Shown here one piece after another: positions 1 through 9,787 of a stretch of DNA of 64,000 nucleotides. The DNA is taken from the NCBI GenBank assembly GCA_025200525.1, contig CM045758.1, forward strand, positions 60,824,649 to 60,888,648. The letters are read 5' to 3'. Below the pieces are notes generated by a model. It had not been told where the DNA came from, did not search any database, and saw only the letters and a program-made list of their open reading frames with translations. The DNA is from Camellia lanceoleosa (lineage: Eukaryota > Streptophyta > Magnoliopsida > Ericales > Theaceae). Numbering within the stretch: position 1 is the first letter of the stretch; each line of letters starts with the position of its first letter. A program made the translations under genes and the position numbers.

Positions 1-2241
1 CTTAATATATATATATATATATAAGGAATATAAAGTCCCCAACATGGAAAACATCATTAAATCTCCAACACGTATATTCGTTGAACTCCAGAGATCTACA
101 AAAAATACCCCACATGCAGTTATACATTCAACATTTCTAGAATATGAATCTACAGCATATGGCACAATAAGTCAAGTGCAATCAAATGCCCTCAATGGTT
201 ACAAATTCCAAGGCTTAAGCCTGGTTACACAAAATAATTTTCAAACCCATACACGTAAAGCCATTGGCTTGTCAAAAATAATTACCACAAAAGAAAAGAG
301 CCTTTTGCTCTCAAAATGTATTCCATGCCTCTAACTCGGCAGAATCACCACATTATTTCCTACACAAAATCACATAGGATGAGCACAAAGCCCAGTAGAA
401 AAATCTTAACAAAGTATACACATTTTATACAATCTCCTGAGATGAATGCATATGCCATGTCATATTCAAAAACATATATCTCTATCTTTTAGAGACTTTT
501 GTGCACAATGCAATTTAAGAATTCAACAATTTCAATGTAGTTCATAGGGGCGGTAAATACGACTTAGGTAATCCATAGGTTGATATCTGCAAGTAAGCAT
601 AACAAGCACTACCAATCTCCACTTTACCGGTTTCTAACCGGAGGGCACGTGGTACCTCCTCCACGCGTGTTTTCGATCTTTCACCATGGACAATCAGACC
701 AACTTAACCAATACCAACTACACCCCCTATTCGGACTTACCAACGTATTTACCCCAAAAACAAATCAATATGATTTTGTTTCACAAAACAATTTCCTTTC
801 TCAAAGTATTACTTTTCCAATGCAAGATTCAAAATCAATTGCATCAATGATAAAATGGAATGGCGATACAAATGTCCAATGCAAAAATAAAGTTCCATTT
901 AATAATCTCAACAATGCCAATTCGAAAGATGATGATAATGAAATAAAGTGCCAACGCAATGCATTTCTATATCAATGCATTGAAATTTCTCAATTTCTCA
1001 ATTCATCCACACAATCCTCCATTGTGATCAAATTCCACACCTCTTATCAATATAACATCATAATATATATTTCCAAGAGATAATATAACAATATCAATAT
1101 TCATATATTGTCCATGTGTTAAACATCATTTTCTAAACTTGGTTTTCCAAGACAAACCAACGATAAGTTTTAAAATCAACTATTCTCGTTTCCTCTATGA
1201 AATTCCCTCATTTGATACAACCATAGAAATTTCTCCATCATTTCTTCACATAACAATTTGCCAAGCATAAATTTTACAATTCCTCAACTTTTTCCCAAAA
1301 TCCCCAAATTCTAAAATTTCCACCAAAAAAGGGTTTTTGTTCCATTTTTGAAAGGATTTTTCCAAAACAACACCCACACCTTGTAACATAATTCATATTC
1401 TCAAAAGTTTTGGAAAAATTAAAGAAGCTCCACTCATACAATTATCTAGGGTTTCACAACCCAAAAATCATGATCCAAACATGATAAAATACTCAAAACA
1501 TGCATAAACTTGTAAAAACATATATATAACTCAAAATTATCCCTATCTCAAGTTTGGAAGATGAAGAAGAAGAAAACCCTAGATCTCAAGGTTGACGAAA
1601 ACTTGATTCAATCAGCTATAAACATAGCCCTCGTCGCCCTCTTCGATTTGGTGTAAAAAGCCCCCTCAAACTCTTAAAGATTTGAGCTAAATCTTAAAGA
1701 GAAGTTGGATTTGGGTGTGTTTGTACAGAGAATGAAAAGAAAAGATGAGTATAGAGAGAGAAAGAGAAGTGAAAATCTGTGCAAAAAATTATTTTTGGCA
1801 TCAGTTTTGAGGAAAAGAGCATGAATTTCGAGACAGACATGCCGAAATCCGCATGAGTAGAAATTTTTGCCTCACGGGCAGTTTGCTCCATAGAGCTACC
1901 TAGAAAATTCACCCAAAATCCGCTTGAGTGGGACCCAAAATTCGCTCAAGCGATTTTTTGCCCAGAAAGTTGTGAAAACCCTAAAAGACTCTGTGAGGAT
2001 CCACTCGAGTGGTTGCCAAATCCGCACGAGCGGTTTTACCCAAAAGCTTAAAAAGTGATTTTGCAAACCAAAGCAGGTTCAAATGCCCAAAACTCAAAAT
2101 TTTCAACTTAGAAAAATTACGAGAGGTTAAGTAAGAGTAAAAAGAAATCTCAACAACCTAATACAATAAACAAAACACCAGAAGTAATGCACACTACCTT
2201 ACTATACAATACTATACAAGTCCAAGATCCAGGACAACACA
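1..2241 (-). mobile_element. Probable decayed LTR fragment, left end outside window
   Basis: No credible gene is seen; the open frames here are short and match nothing I recognise. Three things suggest an LTR related to those at 6484, 46685 and 52205: a phrase near 380-400 resembling their 'agcccaatgaat' segment, CGCTCGAGCG-like palindromes in degenerate form at 1920, 1942, 2002 and 2023, and a possible terminus ending in CA at about 2239-2241. Read on the minus strand that end starts TGTGTTGTCC. The palindrome spacing here is 21-22 bp rather than 20, and the rest of the sequence does not align convincingly by eye, so this may be a different gypsy LTR. A short AT microsatellite lies at 6-22. 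Confidence 0.35.
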
Positions 2242-2243
2242 TT

Positions 2244-2418
2244 GAATAACAACACTGAGTCATGAAATCAAGAAACCTCATTTGATTCCTCGACTTTCAA
2301 AACTCGAATCCACAGTGGTGATGATGCAAAAGAGACAAGTTGAATCTCCTCGGTTTGAGGTCAAACGGAGTCGAGAAACTTCTACAACTCGCCCCATGAT
2401 TCAGAAAAATGGCATTAG

Positions 2419-2456
<38 letters not shown>

Positions 2457-2756
2457 CTAGCTTTTAGAAACTTCTGGAAGAGTATTATCTAGTGGGGGTC
2501 TAAGAGAGTTGGATCTAGAGAGCTCGATGATGGAAGAAGCCGTAGTGGTTTCCGCAGTGGTGATGGAAGAAGGAAAGAGGAGATGCAATACAAGAGATGA
2601 GATGGAGATCGGTGGCGAAGAGAAACGATTTTGGATAGAGGTGATGGACTATCGTAGATCGAGTGAAAGGGCGAAGCCAGAGGCAAGGCGAGGCGGTGGG
2701 CAACGAGGCGAAATAAGAGGAGTAGAAAACCTAGATCTGGAGATGGAAGATGAGAG

Positions 2757-2800
<44 letters not shown>

Positions 2801-2960
2801 TTTTGGTTTGGGAACAAAACCGGTTATGCAATATATATATATGGATGATTATTTTGGTTATTTTGCCTAAACATGTCCTTATGAGCAAAGTATCTCAGCC
2901 GCTGAACATTTGACCAAATAAAATTTAAATTTGAATTTATGGACCGAATATCTATTTTGA
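2244..2960 (-). promoter_or_regulatory. Promoter-like block with CT-rich leader, shared with 59460-59700
   Basis: Read on the minus strand this gives an AT-rich stretch with TATATATATAT near 2832-2842, then a leader rich in CT repeats (AG on the plus strand at 2422-2452 and 2754-2797), then short open frames without recognisable domains. The part from about 2810 to 2960 is clearly similar to 59570-59700, where the same arrangement lies upstream of the minus-strand PMD gene. I infer a mobile promoter/5' end piece, or the 5' end of a lost gene of the same family. No PMD coding sequence follows here. Confidence 0.4.
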
Positions 2961-3898
2961 AAACCTCGCTAAAGACACCCAAAAAAAATTGACTGAAAGA
3001 GAAAAGCTATAAAAAAAAGTTTTTTTTTTTATAAAAAAAAGGCAATCAATGTTTTTGAGTTAACTTAGTGTTTCTTGTACTAATTGCAAAATGTATATCA
3101 AAAACATTATATAAGTAAAAAAATTAGATTTTTTTTATTACAAATTAATGTACCATACAATAATGACAAATTTTATTTTTAAAATGAGGCCACCATAAAC
3201 TAACATAAATTTTTTTTATCTTAGAGCGATTTTTGGTATGATTGAAATTTACTTATACAAAAATTAAGAATACTATAGTACTAAGTTAAAAATAAAATAA
3301 TATTGATTGTCATTTTTTTATTAAAAAAATCTCGATCACATGAAAAATTACTCTAAAATTAAAATTTTAAAATATTCTAATAGATTCAAAATACTGTATG
3401 CCATAACATTACCTTTTTTAAAAAAATGACATTGCAACTTTCGGAAAAATCTATGGTACATGAAAGTTGTTTTCATGTATGGTAACTAAATACATGTGAA
3501 CCGCTAGATTTGGATAGAATAAATTCTAGCCATTTGATGTGTTAGAACTAAAAATAGATAGGAATTAAAGTGGTTTTTCAAAGGTTAAAGTGGTTTTAGT
3601 TAATTTGAGAATGAAAAAATAGATCTAACTTATTATTTATTACAAATGTACATACTACTTATCATTAATTCAACAATATGACATGTTAGTCAGGTCACCT
3701 TTCTTTTGAAGTTGTGCCTTTTTTTTCTTTTTCTTTTTTTTTGGCAACACATGGAACTAATGACACACTATATATAACTATTTTTTCCCTATATTTAGTC
3801 TCTATCACTATTTTATTTTAACATTATGTGATATTTTTCATTTATGAAATTTAAGATTTTGTTGTAATAACATTTCACCTAGTTAAAGAAAAATATTC
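2961..3898. other. AT-rich DNA without recognisable gene
   Basis: Very AT-rich sequence with homopolymer runs. I see no coding frame, RNA gene or clear repeat boundary in it. Confidence 0.6.
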
Positions 3899-4517
3899 AA
3901 TGGTAAGTAGAGTCACATTGAGTAGTAAGTGAAACTTAATGAAACAATAAGTGAAGTCCCATTGAATAGTAACTCAAGTCTAAGAAAATAGTAAGTGGAA
4001 TCTTCATTTGTTTTGAAGTAAAATATTTTTATCAAAAATATTTTACTCATTTTCCATTGTTTGATTGAACAAAAAACAAGTAAAACATTTTTTAAGAAAA
4101 GTATTTTTGCATCATTTTCCAATAAATAACTTACCTTTAAAATTTTCATAAATCCATTTTTACAAAGTTGATTCTGACTCATTATCTTTTCAACACAATT
4201 ATCATTTTCAAATAAGTATCTTAGTTAGCTCACTAAAAAGTCATAAATAACACTCTATTGAATCAAAATTTCTCTTTTAAGTAATAAAATATTCTTATTT
4301 CAAGTATCAACCAAATGCTGAAAAACGAAAACAAAAATATTTTTTCTATGTAAAACCAATTTATAAGAAAAATATTTTTTTGTGTAAAAAATGAAATCTA
4401 ATGAAATAGTAAGTGAATTCTCATTGAGTAATAGGTCAAAGCTACTTACTATGAAGTAGTAAGGGTAGTTTTATTGAATAGTAAATAGTATTTAATTGAG
4501 CAGTAAGTCAAATTTAA

Positions 4518-4900
4518 TCAAGATTAGAATCGCTCTTTGGATAAAAGCTCACTCTAAGGATTGCTGGTATACAGTACAGGAGATTATCAATAATGTTCAA
4601 CAGATTAAGTTTATTGCTTAGTTCTTGATTGTAGTATGCAGTAGGCTTATGGTGGTGGGTGTGTTGTGAGTCGTATTTGTGTTTGTTTGTCTGGTTTTTT
4701 TGTGTTGATACCTTACCAACTCCTTGGTCTTGAGCTAGCATATGATTTGGTGATCTCTTGGTGCCAACCTAGTTGCGATTAAGATGTTTTGCTATGATAC
4801 TTTTTACTTTTGCCCTCCCCTTTATTAATGTATCCCACTATATTTCATATGTTTTCATCAATAAAGTTTCCTTTTTTGCTGAACCAAAAAAAAAAAAAAG
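4518..4900 (+). mobile_element. 5'-truncated LINE (L1-type) 3' end
   Basis: A non-minisatellite insert ends in an A-run at 4886-4899 and is bounded by an 11-bp direct repeat GTCAAATTTAA at 4507-4517 and 4901-4911. This is the signature of target-primed reverse transcription. The insert reads like the 3' end of a plant L1 element: decayed remnants of a reverse transcriptase C-terminus, then a 3' UTR with AATAAAG-like sequence shortly before the A-run. It is far too short to encode anything. Confidence 0.8.
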
Positions 4901-5777
4901 GTCAAATTTAAGAAAGTATTAAGTGAAGTCTCATTGAGCAGTAAGTGTAGTTTAATTGAGCAATAGCTAAAATCTAGTGAAATAGAGTCAAGCCTAGTAA
5001 AATAGTAAATGAAATCTCATTGAATAGTAAGTCAAGTCTAATAAAATACTTAATATTCATTTTCACTCATTTATTTGTCATATTACATCTTTTAACTCTC
5101 ATTTTCTATAATATATTATGTTATTGTAAAGTATAAATTGAAAATAAAATATAATAAAATAATTTAGAAAGACCTCTCATTTGTCAATATTTATTAATGG
5201 TAACAAACGAATACATGTACAGTAATTACTTTCTTTTATCCACTGCACTTGAAAACATTAATTTCTATATAAGACTAGGTAATTAGGAAAATATAGAAGA
5301 ACTCTCAACTCATTTGTATACATAATGAACAAGATTGTATTTTTCCATATTTTTTCACAAAGAATCAGTGAAATATGGTGATTTAGATTTTACAAATTGA
5401 AGACAATTTCCAGTTACTAATTTATCTATGTCTCTATCTCTTTTTTGTTTGAACATTATGTGATATTTTTAATTTTATAAATTTTAAATAATGTTTTATT
5501 TTAACATTATTTGATGTTTCTAATTTATTACTTACTAGCTATTGTGACTTTACTTACAATTTGTTCTCATCCAACTTACCAATCAATAGTGACAAGGTCT
5601 TATTGAGTAGTGCTCATGTATGATTGAGTTGTAAGTAAGTTTGATATAGTACCAAGTAGAGTATCAATAAGTAATAAAGTCTCATTAATTAGTAAGTAAA
5701 GTTTAATTTAGTAGTAAAGCAAAGTCTAATGATGAAGTAAGCAGAGTCTCATTAAATAGTAAATGAGGTATAATTTA

Positions 5778-6006
5778 GGTCTCGTTTAGGAACATACTAT
5801 TTTAATAACTTTTTGACTTTTTGACTAAAATATGAGGTAAAAAAACTAGTATATTTGAAATAACCTTTTGATTTTTTTACAAAAAGATATGTAAAAGTAG
5901 AGAGAAAATAAAATCTTTGACTTTTTGGTATAAGTTATAGAATTTTTTATTTTTTTTAGTATTTTTTTGGCTTTTAGGCTAAAAGTGTTACATGCCAAAC
6001 GAGACC
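5778..6006. mobile_element. Tourist/Harbinger-like MITE
   Basis: Terminal inverted repeats GGTCTCGTTTAGG (left) and GGTCTCGTTTGGC (right, reverse complement) enclose 229 bp of AT-rich DNA without coding capacity. A TTA target duplication lies at 5775-5777 and 6007-6009, typical of PIF/Harbinger-type elements. It sits within the 22-bp minisatellite, which continues on both sides. Confidence 0.75.
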
Positions 6007-6483
6007 TTAGTAGTAAGTCAAGTCAAATCATTAAGTAACAAGTAAGATTTAATTGAGTAGTAAATCAAGTCAAATGAAGTGGTGTCTTATTGAGTACTAA
6101 GTCAAGTCTAATAAATTTTTATGTTTTGTTTACTATTTTAAAATTCATATTTATATTTATTACTGACCAGTCATTGTGACTATACTTATAATTTGTTTTA
6201 ATTCTATTTATCACTCAATAGTAATGAAGTCTTATTGAGTAGTAGTTATGTTTGATTTAGTTGTAAATCAAGTTTGATAGAATAGTAAGTGGAGTATCAA
6301 TGAATAGTAAGTTGAGTCTCATTGACTAGTAAGTAAGGTTTAATTGAATAGTAAGCAAAGTCCAATAAAATAATAAGTAGAGTCTCATTAGATGGTAAGT
6401 GTGATTTAAATTAGTAACTAGAGTCTCATAGGATAGTAGGTGGTGTTTGATTGAGTAGTAAGTCAAGTTTGATAGAATAGCAA

Positions 6484-8829
6484 TGTCACGACCCAAACCC
6501 GCCCCTATGGGTTTAGCACCGTAATTGGCCAGTAATCCGAGATTACCGAAGACCTGCTTAACAGTAGAACAGTAATACATAGTACAGGGGCTGATGGAAG
6601 CGAAAACAGTAATTAAATAATATCCAATGAGCTGTGACAGTCTGTATGCAAAAAGACTTTTCATATATATACACATTCGGAAACAGAACAGTATTTACAA
6701 TGTATACAGAAACATTCAATACAGTACAAGTCTCACTCAGTCTATACAGGACACAGACAAAAAGGGAAATCTAAAACACCCCATAGCCTTGGCTTGAACA
6801 ATACTGGAACCTCGAGGTGAGGCACAAAGGTTGGCTTGACAAGACAATGCTTAGCCTGACGCCCCTAGCAGCAGTCCGGTGCCTGAACACCTACATATAT
6901 ATATGAGCAGTGAGCTAAAGCCCAATGAATAACATAATGCGTAAAGAGGTTAAGAATGAATGTCCTTTCAGTATTAAAAACAGTCAATTGATTTAGTATA
7001 TCTGTCATTCAATCATAACAGTCATATGTGGTACATCCATTAGCAGAACAATACAACAAACAGTAGGTCTTAAAAAACCGAGCAGTCAATGATGGCCATC
7101 ATAACAATAAACAGAAGTTCCAGGATAGGAACTAACAGAGATCTCTATAACAGTAGCAGTAACAGTAATAGTAGTTGCTATGGATGCCACAATACAGTTC
7201 AGAATAGAGGACATACATTCATTCAGTTAACAGTATCAATATAGAAACAGTACAGTTTAACCATTCAAAAGATATTCATATTTGAACATATCTTTACACA
7301 GTTGTTACTCACAGAGTTCAGGGCTACAGTTAAGCTAGAACGCGTCCTCAGATGCCAACCCTACACAGTTTACAGGATGAACACACACTAAGTTCACATT
7401 CGGGAATCAAAGACTCAGTCCCTCCTTAGACTCGGTGCGGTTCTACATCTATATCTTCATTAAGATGCTTTAAACTAGGCCTAAGAATGCCTAGAATGAA
7501 ATGAGGATGCAAAGATGCACATTAAAAACATTTTCAGAATTTTCAGAAAAACAGGGTCCCGCTCGAGCGTGTCTTTCCCCGCTCGAGCGGACATGTAGAC
7601 AAAGGTTCCCTGCTCGAGCGTCACTTTCCTCGCTCGAGCGGACTACAAAACATGGCAAAAGTACTGGATGTGTGAAAATCACGCTCGATGGGCGCTCGAC
7701 ACCCGCTCGAGCGGAATGTAAAACAATGCAAAGTGCTAGGAGCACGAATTCCACGCTCGAGCGCCAATTTCCCCGCTCGAGCGTGAGTCCAAATTCTGGA
7801 AATTCCAGATTTGAACCTCAAACTCAAAACCAAGTTTTAATGTATCAAATTCGAACCTCTTGGGCTAATTTTCTGGAAAACACTTCAAAACCCATAATAT
7901 TACATGTTTCAAAGATCAATTTGAGAAATCAAAGCCTAAGGTAGTTCAATTAAACTCATTTTCAAATAAAACTTCAAGAACATAAATTAAATGTAACATG
8001 CATGTATTTAATCAACTTCAAGCTTCAAGTACATGCTCAAATGAGCCAATTCTTCTATAAACAAGATGAATTCATGGTCTAATGCAAAAATATGAACATG
8101 CATGTGGAATTTCATGAACAATACTCTTCAAAACTCAAGGATGGCCACATCCATGCATGATTTACGCCACAATGCAACATGCTAGGTCCAATTCAAGACT
8201 CAACTCTTCAATATAACATGAATGTAACATGAACCTTGCAAGAACTATATTAAATACACAATCAAGAAGGTAATTACTCTACCTTAAATTTCCAACTCCA
8301 AGTATAGAAGCTCAATTTTGCAATTATCTTCTAAATCCTCTTAGCCTCCAAGCAAATTCAAAATGAAAACAAGTTTTCCTCACTCTCTCTATCTCAAGTC
8401 GGCTAAGGACTCAAGGAATGGCTGAGGAAATGATGCTAAACAATGTATAATTCAAGTCTCAACATATGGTATGAAGTGGGCCACTAAGTGGCAAAGTTGT
8501 AAATAATGCAACTTGTGTAACTTAACTTATTTTAATTTATTTAATCATGCCAAATCACATTTCAAATAAATATGCCATAAAATCACATAAATTATGATTA
8601 ACACATATCACTAATCAGATTCAGATTCGGCTGCCGATAAGGCCTTCAATTTGCAGTTTAAAACATAAAACATGAACAGATAGTTTAACAGTCGAACAGA
8701 TAGAGATGTACTTAAACAGACATGCATAATCAATCGGGCCCAGATTTCGATCAATACCAATTAACATGTTTAGTCTCAGTTTAGCAGTAATCAGTGGTTA
8801 ATCAGTAAACAATGGTGAGAGTTGTCACA
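6484..8829 (-). repeat. Tekay-like 3' LTR (left copy)
   Basis: 2346 bp, starting TGTCACGACCC and ending GTTGTCACA on the plus strand, so in element sense it begins TGTGACAAC. It matches the LTR at 18695-21033 over its whole length with scattered substitutions and small indels. TATA-like stretches in element sense lie at about 6893-6904 and 6660-6673 and are promoter candidates. The CpG-rich palindrome cluster at 7560-7783 would lie in U3, about 0.7-0.9 kb upstream of the nearer one. Confidence 0.93.
7560..7783. promoter_or_regulatory. Phased CGCTCGAGCG palindrome cluster in the left LTR
   Basis: Exact CGCTCGAGCG copies start at 7560, 7580, 7631, 7704, 7754 and 7774, with one near copy at 7611. 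Three pairs (7560/7580, 7611/7631, 7754/7774) are exactly 20 bp apart start to start. A triplet of one full and two part copies (7682, 7693, 7704) is spaced 11 bp. The surrounding LTR is AT-rich and CpG-poor. The arrangement suggests paired binding sites for a dimeric protein on one face of the helix; that role is inference. Confidence 0.8.
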
Positions 8830-8843
8830 GTCTCCCCTCCAAA
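8830..8843 (-). other. Polypurine tract of the Tekay-like element
   Basis: On the minus strand TTTGGAGGGGAGAC lies directly before the 3' LTR start TGTGACA. This is the expected place and composition for the plus-strand primer. It lies inside the end of the pol reading frame. Confidence 0.85.
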
Positions 8844-9172
8844 CTCGAATTACCTTCCTTCTGGAAGAAAACAAGATTCAGTGGAAACAGTTCAGGATAT
8901 CTCTTCAACATATCATCTTTCCTTTCCCAAGTGGCATAGACGCCACCATGGTTTTGCCAGTCAACTTTCACTAACGGAATCTCTTTGTTTCTCAACTTCT
9001 TGATTCGTCTGTTTACAATCTGAATAGGCCATTCCTCGTAAGTGTAGTCATCACTCAGCACTACCCGAGTAGGCTCAATCACATGGAAGGGGTCCCGAAG
9101 GTAGTCCCTCAACATTGAAATGTGGAAGACATTATGCATATGCTCCATTTCAGGAGGAAGCACTACTTGATA

Positions 9173-9180
9173 CGCCACCG
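9173..9180. repeat. hAT target site duplication, left
   Basis: CGCCACCG here matches CGCTACCG at 14320-14327, 7 of 8 bases. Eight bases is the hAT-typical length, and both copies lie in the interrupted pol frame. Confidence 0.88.
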
Positions 9181-9787
9181 CATGGTTTTTAAACCCGGAT
9201 CGGTGAGCGAACCGGAAAAGTGACCGGGTGGACGGATCACCGGTTCAACCGTCGGGTCAAAGCGGTCGAACCGTGATGTCATAATTACGTCATAAATATA
9301 TTAAAAATATATATATAAATGAAAAAAAAATTAAATTCAACAAAATAATAGAACTTTCAAATATCACTCACAATGAAATTGTAATTTGCAATAATAATGT
9401 AACATACCTTATTTTTATTTGTTGAAGACCTTTCTCTAAATGGGTTGCGCAACCTTTTCACAAGCAAAAATCACTACAAAATCTACACATATATCAAAGT
9501 TAGAAAACAGAACATATTCTAAATACAATCATAGTAATGAAAGTAATAAAAGCATTATACTAAAAGCAATTAAGATTACCTATTTGTCAAATAAAACACA
9601 AACATAATCAAATAAAAACACTTTAGTTTTACTACATCAATTAAGAGTCAAATTTCAAACACAAACATAAACCAAACAAGCATAGAGATAAGATCTATAA
9701 TTCCAAATCTTAAAACACAATAATGAAAAAAGTTCAAAACCAACCCACTACAAACACATCATGCCACAAAAACATTACTTTTTTTTC

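Larger units (their letters stand above)
3899..6483. repeat. Degenerate 22-bp minisatellite, left part
   Basis: The sequence is built from 22-bp units of the form TAGTAAGT..AGTCT..ATTGAG. At 6303-6483 eight successive units follow each other with almost no length change. Variants alternate (GGAGTCTCATTGAG, CAAGTCTAATGAAA and GTTTAATTGA types), which suggests a former higher-order repeat. Recognisable blocks are about 3899-4013, 4389-4517, 4900-5048, 5575-5777, 6007-6118 and 6222-6483. The rest is unrelated AT-rich DNA and insertions (LINE 4518-4900, MITE 5778-6006). The array continues at 21034 beyond the Tekay insertion. Confidence 0.8.
8825..9180 (-). pseudogene. pol C-terminus with chromodomain-like region (Tekay-like)
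   Basis: This is the last part of the polyprotein, cut from the integrase by the hAT insertion. It begins with the conserved post-integrase segment (LPPEMEHMHNVFHISMLRDY) and runs into a chromodomain-like tail with YEEWPIQI, the basic stretch RRIKKLRNKEI, the core VKVDWQNHGGVYATWE and the end RYPELF. In chromoviruses this domain targets integration to particular chromatin. The frame is open across the preserved 117 codons. Its stop codon (8825-8827) falls within the first bases of the 3' LTR, and the polypurine tract is coding. Upstream it joins the frame that ends at 14328 before the hAT insertion. Confidence 0.88.

Noticed and set aside
580..1083. 167-codon open frame
   Set aside because: No recognisable domain, low-complexity Asn/Ser/Gln composition, and it lies in LTR-like sequence.
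2509..2913. 134-codon frame rich in Glu/Arg
   Set aside because: Driven by the GA microsatellite. The region reads better as a minus-strand promoter and leader.
7560..7783. Palindrome cluster as a CRISPR array or a plasmid-type iteron origin
   Set aside because: Repeats are 10 bp, spacers are not unique inserts of constant 30-40 bp, and the setting is a plant LTR.
7501..7944. 147-codon frame over the palindrome cluster, and its partner at 19678-20146
   Set aside because: The frames exist because the GC-rich palindromes lack stop codons. They shift between the two LTRs and have no known domain.
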